Assembly (NCBI RefSeq): GCF_014287275.1
Contig: NZ_JACONZ010000002.1
Coordinates: 496,001-560,000, forward strand
Source: Anaerofilum hominis
GTDB lineage: Bacteria > Bacillota > Clostridia > Oscillospirales > Ruminococcaceae
DNA: 64,000 nt
Direction of reading: 5' to 3'
In this document: positions 36,316 through 45,295 of the stretch, one piece after another
How the letters are laid out: the number at the start of each line of letters is the position of its first letter
Position numbering within the stretch: the stretch's first letter is position 1
Made by a program: the position numbers and the translations under genes
Notes under the pieces: generated by a model
Seen by the model: only the letters and a program-made list of their open reading frames with translations
Told to the model about the DNA's origin: nothing
Databases searched by the model: none

Positions 36316-36344
36316 ATTATACCAGATAATCCGCGGCGGCTCAA
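36316..36344 (-). promoter_or_regulatory. Promoter of the ACT-UPF0210 operon
   Basis: On the minus strand TTGAGC (36344-36339), 17 bp, TATAAT (36321-36316) with an extended TGG before the -10. The transcript would begin near 36309. Confidence 0.8.
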
Positions 36345-36366
36345 CGGTAAACGCGGCCGGCGGCCC

Positions 36367-36395
36367 TTGTCAAAGGGGCGCTTTACAAGTATAAT
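36367..36395 (+). promoter_or_regulatory. Promoter of the Lrp-aminotransferase operon
   Basis: TTGTCA (36367-36372), 17 bp, TATAAT (36390-36395). It diverges from the ACT operon promoter, leaving about 20 bp between the two -35 elements, so one regulator could control both. Confidence 0.85.
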
Positions 36396-36466
36396 AGGTT
36401 AAATTCCCCCCTGCGCGCGGGCGCGGGGGAGAGAAATACACACAAAGAGGGAAAGGGTGGGACAAT

Positions 36467-36946
36467 ATGGACCGTATTCTGAAGATTTTAGAGGACAACG
36501 CGCGCCTTCCGCTGGAAGATATCGCAGCAATGGCGGACAAGACCCCGGAGGAGGTCGCGGCGGCCATTGACGAATACGCAAAGGCCGGTGTCATCAAGGG
36601 ATACAAGACGCTGGTGGACTGGGACAGGACGGATTCGGTCCGGGTGCGGGCGCTGATCGAGCTCAAGGTGAGCCCCAAAAAGGATCACGGTTTTGACGAG
36701 ATCGCCTCCACCATCGCGCTTTTCCCCGAGGTGGACAGCGTCATGCTGATGAGCGGCGGCTATGACCTGGGGCTGGTCATGACCGGCAAAAGCTTTCAGG
36801 AGATCGCCCTGTTCGTGGCGCTGCGGCTCTCGCCGCTGGACGACGTGCTGTCCACCGCCACCCATTTTGTGCTGCGCACCTACAAGAAGGACGGGGTGAT
36901 GTACACGGACGAAAATAAGGATGAAAGAGGGTACAATTTCCTGTGA
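36467..36946 (+). CDS. Lrp/AsnC-family transcriptional regulator
   Basis: The 159-residue protein has an N-terminal winged helix-turn-helix (about residues 1-50) and a C-terminal RAM/ACT-like effector domain (about 62-140, with ALIELKVSPKKDHGFDEIA and MSGGYDLGLVM, the usual SGxYD turn). Lrp proteins sense amino acids. Its last codons overlap the start of the aminotransferase by four bases, so it probably controls this operon in response to an amino acid. Confidence 0.92.
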   Translation: MDRILKILEDNARLPLEDIAAMADKTPEEVAAAIDEYAKAGVIKGYKTLVDWDRTDSVRVRALIELKVSPKKDHGFDEIASTIALFPEVDSVMLMSGGYDLGLVMTGKSFQEIALFVALRLSPLDDVLSTATHFVLRTYKKDGVMYTDENKDERGYNFL

Positions 36947-38121
36947 TAGACTATAGCAAGATCCTGAGCGCCCGGGCCCAGGCGCTGAAACCCTCCGGCA
37001 TCCGCAAGTTTTTCGACGTGGCGGGCACTATGGAGAACTGCATCTCGCTGGGGGTGGGCGAGCCGGATTTCAAGACCCCCTGGATGATACGCGACGCGGG
37101 CATCAAAAGCCTGGAGCGCGGCAAGACCTGGTACACCAGCAACGCCGGCCTGGCACAGATGCGGGCCGGGATCGCCGATTATCTGGCCCGCCGTTTTGAG
37201 CTGCATTACGACCCGGAGAGCGAGATGCTGGTCACGGTGGGGGGCAGCGAGGCCATCGACCTGGCCCTGCGCGCGGTGCTGGAGCCGGGGGACGAGGTCA
37301 TCATCCCCGAGCCCTGCTATGTCAGCTACGCGCCCCTGACCTCTCTTGCGGGCGGCGTGCCGGTGCCGGTGGCGCTGAAAGCGGAAAACGGCTTCCGCCT
37401 GACAGCGGAAGAGCTGCGGGCGGCGATCACCCCGCGCACCAAGATGCTGGTGCTGCCGTTCCCCTGCAACCCCACCGGCGCGGTGCTGCGGGAGCGGCAT
37501 CTGGCCGCCCTGGCCGAGGTGCTGCAGGACACCGATATCCTTGTGCTGACCGACGAGATCTACGCCGAGCTGACCTACGGCACCCGGCGCCATGTGAGCA
37601 TCGCCTCGCTGCCGGGCATGAAAGAGCGCACCATCTATATCAACGGCTTCTCCAAAGCCTATGCCATGACCGGCTGGCGGCTGGGCTATGTCTGCGCGCC
37701 CGTCCCGCTGATGAAAGCCATGACCAAGATCCACCAGTACGCCATCATGTGCGCCCCCACCACCAGCCAGTATGCCGGCATCGTGGCGCTGCGGGAGGGG
37801 GACGAAGCCATCGAGACCATGCGGGACGAGTACGATATGCGCCGCAAATTTCTGGTAAACGCCCTCAACCGCATGGGGATGACCTGCTTTGAGCCGGAGG
37901 GCGCGTTTTATGTCTTTCCCAGCATCGCGGTCAGCGGCCTTGGGTCGGAGGAGTTCTGCGAAAAGCTGCTCTTTTCCAAAAAGGTGGCCGTGGTGCCGGG
38001 CACCGCGTTCGGCGATTCCGGCGAGGGCTTTGTGCGCATCTCCTATTCCTATTCAGTGGCGCACCTCTCCGAGGCGCTGGGCCGCATCGAAGAATTTTTA
38101 AAGGAGTGCGGCCATGGCTGA
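36943..38121 (+). CDS. Pyridoxal phosphate-dependent aminotransferase, class I/II
   Basis: The 392-residue fold-type I aminotransferase has the substrate-arm ISLGVGEPDF, cofactor-binding NPTGAVLRERH and TDEIYAEL, and the Schiff-base lysine K238 in NGFSKAYAMTGWRLGYV. It resembles aspartate/aromatic aminotransferases (PatA-like). Exact substrate is unclear. It starts at GTG 36943, overlapping the Lrp gene, and its end overlaps the DUF362 gene by 8 bases. Confidence 0.92.
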   Translation: MIDYSKILSARAQALKPSGIRKFFDVAGTMENCISLGVGEPDFKTPWMIRDAGIKSLERGKTWYTSNAGLAQMRAGIADYLARRFELHYDPESEMLVTVGGSEAIDLALRAVLEPGDEVIIPEPCYVSYAPLTSLAGGVPVPVALKAENGFRLTAEELRAAITPRTKMLVLPFPCNPTGAVLRERHLAALAEVLQDTDILVLTDEIYAELTYGTRRHVSIASLPGMKERTIYINGFSKAYAMTGWRLGYVCAPVPLMKAMTKIHQYAIMCAPTTSQYAGIVALREGDEAIETMRDEYDMRRKFLVNALNRMGMTCFEPEGAFYVFPSIAVSGLGSEEFCEKLLFSKKVAVVPGTAFGDSGEGFVRISYSYSVAHLSEALGRIEEFLKECGHG

Positions 38122-39271
38122 GCCGGCGCGTCAGGTCTATTACAAAACCGGCCTGTCCTACGATCAGCCCGAAGCGCTGGCCCGGGCGATGGAGGAGATC
38201 TTCCGCCTGTGCCCGGCCGCGGAGCGGCTGGGGCCGGGCAGCCGGGTGCTGCTCAAGCCCAACCTGCTGGCGAAGCATCCGCCCGAACACGCCGTGACCA
38301 CCCACCCGGCCGTGGTGGAAGCGGTGGCCGCCGCGCTGCGGCGGCGCGGGGTGGAGCAGATCGTGCTGGCGGATTCCTGCGGGGGGCTCTACAGCGAGGG
38401 CGTGATGCGCGGCATCTATAAGGCCAGCGGGCTGAGCGCGGTGTGCGGCCGGCTGGGGATAACGGTCTGGGACAAGACCACCAGCGGCCCCCGCGCCTCG
38501 GGCGGGCGGCTGGTGCGCGAGTTCAACCTCATCACCCCGGTGCTGGAGAGCGATTTTATCATCGACCTGCCCAAATTCAAGACCCATGTGATGACCGGCC
38601 TGACGGCTGCGGTAAAAAATCTGTTCGGCTGTGTTCCGGGTCTGCAGAAAGCAGAGATGCATATGCGCTTTCCCGACCGCGAGCGGTTTGGCGAGATGCT
38701 CTGCGACCTGTGCGGGGCCGTGGCGCCGGCGCTGGCCATCGTGGACGGGATCACCGCAATGGAGGGGGACGGCCCCGCGGGGGGCGTCCCGCGGGAACCG
38801 GGGCTGCTGCTGGGCGGCTGCGACCCCTGGCAGGTGGATCTGGCGGCCGCCGCACTGATGGGCCTGGCGCCCGAACGGGTGCCCTATCTCGCCGCCGCCG
38901 GGCGGCGGGGGCTCTGCGGGGAACGCTTTGACCCAGCGGATCTGGCGCCCGGCAGCGACCCGCTGCGCCCCATCCCGGACTGGAAGCTGCCCGAGAGCTT
39001 TTCCAGCCTTACCTTTGCCGACAAGTTCCCCAGCGGGCTGCGCTGGGCCAGCCCGCTGGTGACCCGCTTTGCGGCCCCGCGCCCGGTCATCCGCCGCGCG
39101 AAATGTGTGGGCTGCGGCAAATGCGCCGAGATCTGCCCGGGCCATACCATCGCGGTGAAGGCGGGCAAGGCCAGGATCGACCCCGTGGGCTGCATCCGCT
39201 GCTTCTGCTGTCATGAGATGTGCCCCGCAAAGGCGATCGACGTGCGGCGCATCCCATTTTTTAATCTTTAA
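38114..39271 (+). CDS. DUF362 domain protein with two [4Fe-4S] clusters
   Basis: The 385-residue protein has an N-terminal DUF362 domain (VLLKPNLLAKHPPEHAVTTH, DLPKFKTHVMTGLTAAVKN) and a C-terminal 2x[4Fe-4S] ferredoxin module with cysteines C331, C334, C337, C341 and C360, C363, C366, C370. DUF362 proteins are widespread in anaerobes; the reaction is unknown. It overlaps the aminotransferase upstream and is followed after 41 nt by ispE. Confidence 0.9.
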   Translation: MAEPARQVYYKTGLSYDQPEALARAMEEIFRLCPAAERLGPGSRVLLKPNLLAKHPPEHAVTTHPAVVEAVAAALRRRGVEQIVLADSCGGLYSEGVMRGIYKASGLSAVCGRLGITVWDKTTSGPRASGGRLVREFNLITPVLESDFIIDLPKFKTHVMTGLTAAVKNLFGCVPGLQKAEMHMRFPDRERFGEMLCDLCGAVAPALAIVDGITAMEGDGPAGGVPREPGLLLGGCDPWQVDLAAAALMGLAPERVPYLAAAGRRGLCGERFDPADLAPGSDPLRPIPDWKLPESFSSLTFADKFPSGLRWASPLVTRFAAPRPVIRRAKCVGCGKCAEICPGHTIAVKAGKARIDPVGCIRCFCCHEMCPAKAIDVRRIPFFNL

Positions 39272-39312
39272 GATCGCCGCCGGGCTTTCACGGCGGCGGG
39301 GAGGAGACCGTT

Positions 39313-40188
39313 ATGGACGGCGTGACCCTGCTGGCGCCCGCCAAATTGAACCTGACGCTGGACGTCACCGGCGTGCAGGAGGATGGTTACCACACCATGG
39401 ACATGCTGATGCAGGCGGTGAGCCTGTATGAGCGGGTGACGGTGCGGCGCGCGGAGAAGCTGCGCGTCAGCGCGCCCGGCGCGGCGCTGCCGCTGGGGCC
39501 GAAGAACGTGGCCTGGAAAGCGGCGGCGGCTTTTTTTCAGCAGACAGGGCTGCTGGCGGGCGCGGAGATCCGGCTGGAAAAGCGCGCCCCGGTGCGCGCG
39601 GGCATGGGCGGCGGCAGCGCAGACGCGGCGGCGGTGCTGTTGGGCCTTGATCTGGTGTACGGGGCGCGCCTTTCTCTTGGTGAGCTCTGCCGCATTGGGC
39701 AGGAGGTGGGCGCGGACGTGCCCTTTGCCCTTGCCGGCGGCACGGCCCGGGTGCGCGGTTTCGGTGAGCAGATCACGCCGCTGCCGCCGCTGCCGGACTG
39801 CCTGTTTGTGGTCTGCATGCCGGGCTACGGCATCTCCACCCCCCAGGCCTTTGCGGCCTACGACCAGGTCGGGGCGGACGCCCGCCCGGACAACGAGGGG
39901 GCGGAACGGGCTGTCCGTGCCGGAGATCTGGCGGCGCTGTGTCCCTGCCTTGGCAACGCGCTGCAAAAGGCCTCGGCGGGCCGGGATACCGGGCGCATCT
40001 GCCGCCTGCTGACCGGTTCAGGGGCCAAAGCGGCTTTGATGACCGGCAGCGGGGCCGCCGTCTATGGGCTGTTCACCGGCGCCAGGGCGGCGCAGCAGGG
40101 CGTCACGGCGCTGCGGGCCGCGGGCTTTGACCGGGTATGGACGCTGGCCCCCGCCGCCACAGGGCCCATTGTGGAGGAGATCTTTTGA
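39313..40188 (+). CDS. ispE: 4-diphosphocytidyl-2-C-methyl-D-erythritol kinase
   Basis: IspE phosphorylates CDP-ME in the MEP isoprenoid pathway. The 291-residue GHMP kinase has the start APAKLNLTLDVTGVQEDGYH, the ATP-binding GMGGGSADAAA (97-107) and the C-terminal MTGSGAAVYGLF. GGAGGAG precedes the ATG. A strong terminator follows the gene. Confidence 0.95.
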   Translation: MDGVTLLAPAKLNLTLDVTGVQEDGYHTMDMLMQAVSLYERVTVRRAEKLRVSAPGAALPLGPKNVAWKAAAAFFQQTGLLAGAEIRLEKRAPVRAGMGGGSADAAAVLLGLDLVYGARLSLGELCRIGQEVGADVPFALAGGTARVRGFGEQITPLPPLPDCLFVVCMPGYGISTPQAFAAYDQVGADARPDNEGAERAVRAGDLAALCPCLGNALQKASAGRDTGRICRLLTGSGAKAALMTGSGAAVYGLFTGARAAQQGVTALRAAGFDRVWTLAPAATGPIVEEIF

Positions 40189-40232
40189 CCCGGCGTGCGG
40201 GAGAGCCGCGCGGACGCCTCAGATGAAAGTGT

Positions 40233-40266
40233 AAAAAAGCAGCCGCTTTGCGGCTGCTTTTTTTTG
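40233..40266 (+). terminator. Intrinsic terminator after ispE
   Basis: AAAGCAGCCGC, TTT, GCGGCTGCTTT with a long T tract; the A tract on the other side would work on the minus strand as well. Confidence 0.92.
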
Positions 40267-40428
40267 CGGCAACGGGGCGACGGCTGCGGCCCCGTTTTGT
40301 TTTTTGCAGACAAAAAATAAACAGGCGGAATATTTTACCAGATCTGCGCCGATACTCTGGGCAGAGAGCAAGGGAGGCGGCCGCCGCGGGGCGGCGGGGC
40401 GCACCCGCACAGAGAAAGGCGTGTTTTT

Positions 40429-41166
40429 TTGAAAAGATTCAAGACGGCGCTGGGCCTCGGCCTGCTGCTGGCCATCGTACTTACCTCTTCCTTTTCCAGC
40501 TTTTCAGCGGTCTGCGCGGAGATCCGGCAGGACACTTTGCGGCTGCATATTCTGGCCAACTCCGACACCGAAGCCGACCAGCAGCTCAAACTGGCGGTCC
40601 GGGATGCGATCTTGGCGGGGACGGGCGACCTTTTCGGGGCAGCCGCCAGCAAGCAGGCGGCTGAGCAGAGGGTGGATGCAAATCTGGACAACATCCGCGG
40701 GATCGCCGAGACGGTGGTCCGGCAGCAGGGATACGATTACCCCGTGCGGGTGACCCGCACCAACCTATATTTTGCCACCACCCGCTATCCCGATACGGGC
40801 CTGACCATGCCGGCCGGGCGCTATGATGCGGTGCGGGTGGAGATCGGCCGGGCAGAGGGGAAAAACTGGTTCTGCGTGCTTTTCCCGCCGCTCTGTGTCC
40901 CGGCGGCCACGGCGGACGCGGCGCGGGAAGCGGCCTATACCGAGGAGGAACAGGCAGTCACCGGCGGCGGCTATGAGGTGCGCTTTGCGGTGCTGGAATG
41001 GCTGGAACAGGCCAAAGAAAGCCTGACCCGGGCCACAAAGAAACAGGAGAACGATGCAGACGGGTGCAGCGCCCCGCAGCGGACGGCCGCCCCCCAGGAA
41101 AACGCCCTGCCGGGGGAAAGGGAAGAGAAGAGGGAGGACCAGAAAAAGACGCAGGAGCAGGCATAG
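40429..41166 (+). CDS. spoIIR: Stage II sporulation protein R
   Basis: SpoIIR is made in the forespore and signals across the septum to activate SpoIIGA processing of pro-sigma-E. The 245 residues include a signal peptide (about 1-30), LRLHILANSDTEADQQLKLAVRD and the core VRVEIGRAEGKNWFCVLFPPLC. The C-terminal ~45 residues are low-complexity and charged (RATKKQENDADG, then REEKREDQKKTQEQA). It starts at TTG 40429 with AGAAAGG upstream. Its presence implies the host sporulates. Confidence 0.92.
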   Translation: MKRFKTALGLGLLLAIVLTSSFSSFSAVCAEIRQDTLRLHILANSDTEADQQLKLAVRDAILAGTGDLFGAAASKQAAEQRVDANLDNIRGIAETVVRQQGYDYPVRVTRTNLYFATTRYPDTGLTMPAGRYDAVRVEIGRAEGKNWFCVLFPPLCVPAATADAAREAAYTEEEQAVTGGGYEVRFAVLEWLEQAKESLTRATKKQENDADGCSAPQRTAAPQENALPGEREEKREDQKKTQEQA

Positions 41167-41201
41167 AACTGCGCCCCACCCCGGGACCCGGGCGGAGCCG
41201 G

Positions 41202-41237
41202 ACGGCCGGAGCGAAAGCTCCGGCCGTTTGTTTTTGC
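41202..41237 (+). terminator. Intrinsic terminator after spoIIR
   Basis: ACGGCCGGAGC, GAAA loop, GCTCCGGCCGT, followed by TTGTTTTTG. Confidence 0.9.
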
Positions 41238-42220
41238 GCCCTGCGTCCCACCGGCCCCGACGGAGGGACAGCGGGGAAACGCTTTTCCTGCACACGGCGG
41301 CAAAGCGGGAGAGGAACAAGCGGTTTGCCTCCAACGCAGGCGAAGGTGCAGGCGAGAGACCCGCCCGTTTGCGGGCGCTGAGCGGTAAAAGACGGCGAAA
41401 AGCGGGGGAAAGACGCTTGCACGCGCTCTGGACCGCCTGCCGGGAAAAGGCTCTTACAGGGCCGGTGCAAGCCGCCCGCCTCGCCGCGGGGAAAGAAACG
41501 ACGCCGAAGCCGCAGAAGAAAAACGCTGCCCGCCGCGAACGGCCCGTTTTGCCGCAGCAAGACGCCCGGACAGAAGAGACGGGCCGGGCGGCTTGCTCGC
41601 CGCAGCGGCGCGCCTGCACGGCGACGAAAGCCCCCCGCGCCGCCTGGGCGGCGGCATAGGCCAACGAGCAAAGACCGCGGCGCGCGCACGGCAGCGGGCG
41701 CTTGACGGGCCTTTGAAAGGGTGGGGAATGCCGCGCTGGCCGCGGGACCAGGGCGGGGCGCGGAAACGCAAAAAGAAGTCATGACCTCCGGCTAAGGCGG
41801 AGGCTTGATCAAGCCCTGAAAGGGCATTTCACTGGCGGACATCTAAAAATGTACTGAATTATCTCTCTTTTGCATCAACTGCTCCGCCGCTCGTAAACGG
41901 TCACAAGCGCGTCTCCTTAAGCCGTTGCTGCGCGCTAAGCTGTTGCTGCTCGGCAGGTCGCTATGTCAGCAACTCGCTTCGCTCGATACTTGAAGCGAAA
42001 GCTTTTTTGCGCGGCACCTCCACCGGCATGGCCCGTGGTTTCCCTAACCAAAGAAAAAAGCCGGGGGCGGCCCGCCGCTGCGGACAAAAAAGGGGAAAGG
42101 GCGGGGTGGTAATGCCCCCCGCGCTGTGCTAAAATAGGGGCGGTAAAGAGAACTCCCGTGTTTTGCGGCCGCCCGCTGTGAGAAGATGCGGCCGGCCGCA
42201 CCAGGATAGGAGAGATATTG
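41238..42220. other. Long gene-free interval between spoIIR and the YitT gene
   Basis: To about 41780 the sequence is extremely GC-rich, with overlapping open frames on both strands that resemble no known family. From 41781 it becomes less GC-rich and holds small hairpins: CCTCCG-N7-CGGAGG (41785-41803), GCCC-N5-GGGC (about 41813-41825), ACAT-N6-ATGT (41840-41853) and CGCTTC-N11-GAAGCG (about 41975-41997) followed by GCTTTTTT. Paired hairpins like those at 41785-41825 also occur at the ends of IS200/IS605 elements, but no transposase is seen. Confidence 0.4.
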
Positions 42221-43096
42221 ATGAACGTCAAAGCGCTCGGCACAAAAAGGATCGTGAAAGACGCCGTTACCCTTTGCGCGGTATTGGCCTCCTCGCTGCT
42301 GCAGACCTATACGATACAGACCTTTATGACCCCGGCAAAGCTGATCTCCAGCGGCTTTACCGGCGTTGCGCAGCTGCTGAACATGCTCACCGAGGGCATG
42401 CCTTTTCATGTGGACACCCCCCTGGCCATCATTTTGCTGAACGTGCCGGTGGCGCTGCTCTGCGCCCGGGGCATCAGCCCGCGTTTTACCCTGTTCAGCT
42501 GCATCCAGTTCGGCTGCACCTCCCTTTTCCTCAAGGTGCTGCAGTTCAGCCCCATTTTGAACGACGTCATCCTGAACGTGGCTTTCGGCGGCTTTCTCTA
42601 CGGCCTGAGCGTGGTTGTCGCCCTCAAGGGGAACGCCTCCACCGGCGGCACCGACTTTGTGGCGCTGTATTTTTCCAACAAGTTCGGCAAGTCGCTGTGG
42701 CAGTATGTGTTCATCTTCAACACCGTGGTGGTGCTGATCTTCGGCGCCTCCCGCGGCTGGATCTACGCGGGCTATTCCATCGTGTTCCAGTTCATCTCCA
42801 CCAAAACGATCTCCACGTTTCACACCCGGTACGAGCGCCTGACGATGCAGATCACCACCGAGCGCGCAGAGGCGCTGCTGCGGGCATATGTCGCCCACTA
42901 CCGGCACGGGGTCTCCTGTGTGGACGGGTACGGCGGCTACTCGCGCCGGCCCTTTACGGTGCTGACGACCGTGGTCTCCTCCTATGAGGTCAAAGAGATC
43001 ATTCATCTGATGAAAGAGGTGGATCCCGGGGTCATCATCAATATCTACCGCACGGAGGATTTTGTGGGCGGCTTCTACCAAAAACCCATCGAATAG
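42221..43096 (+). CDS. YitT family membrane protein
   Basis: The 291-residue protein has five to six transmembrane helices (residues about 12-180; YTIQTFMTPAKLISSGFTGV and ASTGGTDFVALYFSNKFGK are typical) and a C-terminal DUF2179 domain (about 210-285, with VVSSYEVKEIIHLMKEVDPG). YitT proteins are widespread in Bacillota, with unknown transport-like roles. ATG 42221 has AGGAG 8 nt upstream and is preferred to the adjacent TTG. A terminator follows. Confidence 0.9.
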   Translation: MNVKALGTKRIVKDAVTLCAVLASSLLQTYTIQTFMTPAKLISSGFTGVAQLLNMLTEGMPFHVDTPLAIILLNVPVALLCARGISPRFTLFSCIQFGCTSLFLKVLQFSPILNDVILNVAFGGFLYGLSVVVALKGNASTGGTDFVALYFSNKFGKSLWQYVFIFNTVVVLIFGASRGWIYAGYSIVFQFISTKTISTFHTRYERLTMQITTERAEALLRAYVAHYRHGVSCVDGYGGYSRRPFTVLTTVVSSYEVKEIIHLMKEVDPGVIINIYRTEDFVGGFYQKPIE

Positions 43097-43149
43097 CGGG
43101 ACCGCACGGCGCCCCCGCAGCGCGCAGCGCCGCTGGGGCAGCGCGGGAG

Positions 43150-43199
43150 AAAAGAAAACGTCAGAGCAGCCGCGCAGCCGCTCTGACGTTTTCTTTTTG
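43150..43199. terminator. Bidirectional terminator after the YitT gene
   Basis: AAAACGTCAGAGC and GCTCTGACGTTTT form a 13-bp stem with a 12-nt loop, followed by CTTTTTGG. Confidence 0.92.
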
Positions 43200-43308
43200 G
43201 GGTTTGGCAGCCTGCCGGCACAGCCGCTGGTCCCGGCCGCGCAGCGCGGGAGCAGACGCCGCGCACGAAAGGGGACTGCGCGCCGCGCCCCGCGCCGGGG
43301 GAGGGCCG

Positions 43309-44571
43309 TCAGGACGACGCCCGGGCCCGGAACCGCGCGCTCAGAGAGAGCGCGGTCCAGCCGGTGAAGAGCGCGGCGGTGAAAAGGGACATGGCCAGCA
43401 GAAAAGCGCCCAGATAGGACCCTGTCCTGTCATAGAAAAGCCCCATGGGGCCAAAGGAGAGCGCCCCCATCAGGCTGTTGCCGATCATCATGACCGACCA
43501 GATCTCCGAGTAGTGACGGGGCCCCAGAACACTGCGGGCGATCAGCGGCGCCTGTACCGTGTACATGCTGCCGCCCAGCCCCAGTATCGTGCAGGCCGGC
43601 AGCAGAAAAGAGACGTTGCCGATGGAAAGGATCATGCCGGAAAAGCCGATCAGGTTGAAAACAGCGCCCCATATCAGCCCCGCTTTCGCGCCGAAACGGT
43701 CGTTGAGGACCCCCAGCACAAATCCGCAGCCGATCATGCCCAAACTCACGCAGGCGGTGGCAAGAGAGCCAAAGCGGATGCTCTGCCCCAGCTCCATGGT
43801 GGTGAAGGTGGCGGCATAGCCGGCCACGCTGGACGCTGCGCTGTAGCACAGGCAGGTCAGCCAGGCAAGATAGAACATGGGGCTGTGCAGGGCTTCGCGC
43901 CGTGTAAGGCCCCATTCCGCCCCGGAGGGCGCAGAAGAGACAGGGGTGGGCGTGTCCGGCTCGTCGGCGCCATAGGGGGAGATCCCCTTTTCTTCCGGGG
44001 TTTTGAGCAGGAAAAAGATGGCGGGCACGGTGATGACGGCGCCGCCGAGGGCCAGGATCAGATAGGCGCTTCGCCAGCCCAGGCTCGAGATCAGCTGGGC
44101 GGAGAGCAGGTTGCAGAGAATGCCGGAGGCGCTGCCGCAGGACATGACCAGCCCCAGGGCAAAACCCGCTCTTTTTTTGAACCACATGTTGATGATGATG
44201 GGCAGCGCGATATAAAGCGCAAAGGCGGAACCGACCCCGGTGAGCAGACCGGAGAGGTAAAACCAGCGGATGGAGCGGTAGGTCCCCATCAGGGCCATGC
44301 CGGCAAACTGCAGCGAGAGGGCGCAGGCGACCACCTTGCCGATCGGCCGGGTGGTGAGAACGCGGCTGGCGGTGGTATAAAGCAGCGCCATGGACGCCGC
44401 CTGGATGCTGATGAACATGGTAAAGGAGCTGACAGAGCAGCCCAGCTCTTCCACCACGGGGGTGACAAAATTGCCGCAGGCGCTGGTGATGACGCCCATC
44501 CCCGCAAAAGCCATCAGCATACAGCAGCCCAGGACGACCCAGGCATAGTGAAACGGGGCGGTCTTTTTCAT
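43309..44571 (-). CDS. MFS transporter (oxalate/monocarboxylate-like)
   Basis: The 420-residue protein has twelve transmembrane helices and an N-terminal half resembling the OxlT/monocarboxylate branch of the major facilitator superfamily (FHYAWVVLGCCMLMAF; YTTASRVLTTRPIGK in the loop 2-3 position; MWFKKRAGFALGLVMSCGS). The central loop is about 40 residues and Pro/Ser-rich. AAGGAG precedes the ATG. It is the last gene of the leftward PfkB-GntR-UTRA run and may carry a sugar- or acid-like product of that pathway. Confidence 0.85.
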   Translation of the reverse strand: MKKTAPFHYAWVVLGCCMLMAFAGMGVITSACGNFVTPVVEELGCSVSSFTMFISIQAASMALLYTTASRVLTTRPIGKVVACALSLQFAGMALMGTYRSIRWFYLSGLLTGVGSAFALYIALPIIINMWFKKRAGFALGLVMSCGSASGILCNLLSAQLISSLGWRSAYLILALGGAVITVPAIFFLLKTPEEKGISPYGADEPDTPTPVSSAPSGAEWGLTRREALHSPMFYLAWLTCLCYSAASSVAGYAATFTTMELGQSIRFGSLATACVSLGMIGCGFVLGVLNDRFGAKAGLIWGAVFNLIGFSGMILSIGNVSFLLPACTILGLGGSMYTVQAPLIARSVLGPRHYSEIWSVMMIGNSLMGALSFGPMGLFYDRTGSYLGAFLLAMSLFTAALFTGWTALSLSARFRARASS

Positions 44572-44674
44572 GCAGAAAAGTCTCCTTTTGACGAGATTGG
44601 CGCGAGAGGAAAACGGCGGGGCGGGACAAAAGCGGTCCTCCGCCGGCGGCTACCGGGCCCGGACGGCGCGCTTT

Positions 44675-45295
44675 TCAGGGACGGCCGGGGGAGAAAAAGC
44701 CCTGGGGCGGGCTGTCCCGCAGGGAGGGCTCCCCCGGCGAGACCGCCGTCACATAGCCCCTTGCCGGAACGATAAAAAGGCGGGAGCATTGGACGGGAAC
44801 GTTTTCCGCCCGCGTGCAGATAAGGCTTTCAAGGCAGATCACCATGGCGTCCGGCGGGATCTCCAGCTGAAGAGCGTGTTTGCGGGACATCGCCCGGTAG
44901 CGGACGCATTGTTCCACCAGAAAGTCTTCCAGCACCCGTCGGATCGCAGCGGCGTCCAGCGTCAGATCCAGCGGCTTTTTGCAGGAGGTGTCCGGCAGCC
45001 AGGACATCTCGCAGGCAATGGGGTGCCTGCCGCGGCGGATGACGCGGCGAAAATACTTTACCGGGTCGGACGGCTGCAGCCCCAAAAGGTCGGAAACGGC
45101 GTTGGCCGGGCAGCGGTAGCGGGACATCCAGTCAAAGCTGTAGTCGTTCGGGTGGCAGACGGCCGCCGCCGAGGGGCCGCACAAAAGCGCCTGCGCCTCC
45201 GGCGGCAGCCCGGCGGGTGGGCCCGCCCCGTCGCCGGGGTAGGCTGCAAGACAATAGAGATATTCTGGTTCCCTGCAGGGCATCGATGGCGTCAT
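44675..45295 (-). CDS. UTRA-like domain protein without a DNA-binding domain
   Basis: The 206-residue protein contains a UTRA-type effector domain: LLGLQPSDPVKYFRRVIRRG and PIACEMSWLP, then a strand-helix pattern to about residue 185. This matches the C-terminal ligand domain of GntR/HutC regulators. No winged helix is found; the N-terminal ~60 residues are unlike known folds. Its ATG overlaps the TGA of the upstream GntR gene by four bases, so it is made together with that regulator, perhaps as a heteromeric sensor subunit. Confidence 0.6.
   Translation of the reverse strand: MTPSMPCREPEYLYCLAAYPGDGAGPPAGLPPEAQALLCGPSAAAVCHPNDYSFDWMSRYRCPANAVSDLLGLQPSDPVKYFRRVIRRGRHPIACEMSWLPDTSCKKPLDLTLDAAAIRRVLEDFLVEQCVRYRAMSRKHALQLEIPPDAMVICLESLICTRAENVPVQCSRLFIVPARGYVTAVSPGEPSLRDSPPQGFFSPGRP

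Noticed and set aside
41054..41659. A 201-residue basic protein overlapping the spoIIR end
   Set aside because: It overlaps spoIIR in another frame, crosses its terminator and has no homology or ribosome binding site.
43204..44775. A 523-residue plus-strand frame opposite the MFS gene
   Set aside because: Composition reflects antisense of a transporter; no motif or start signal supports it.
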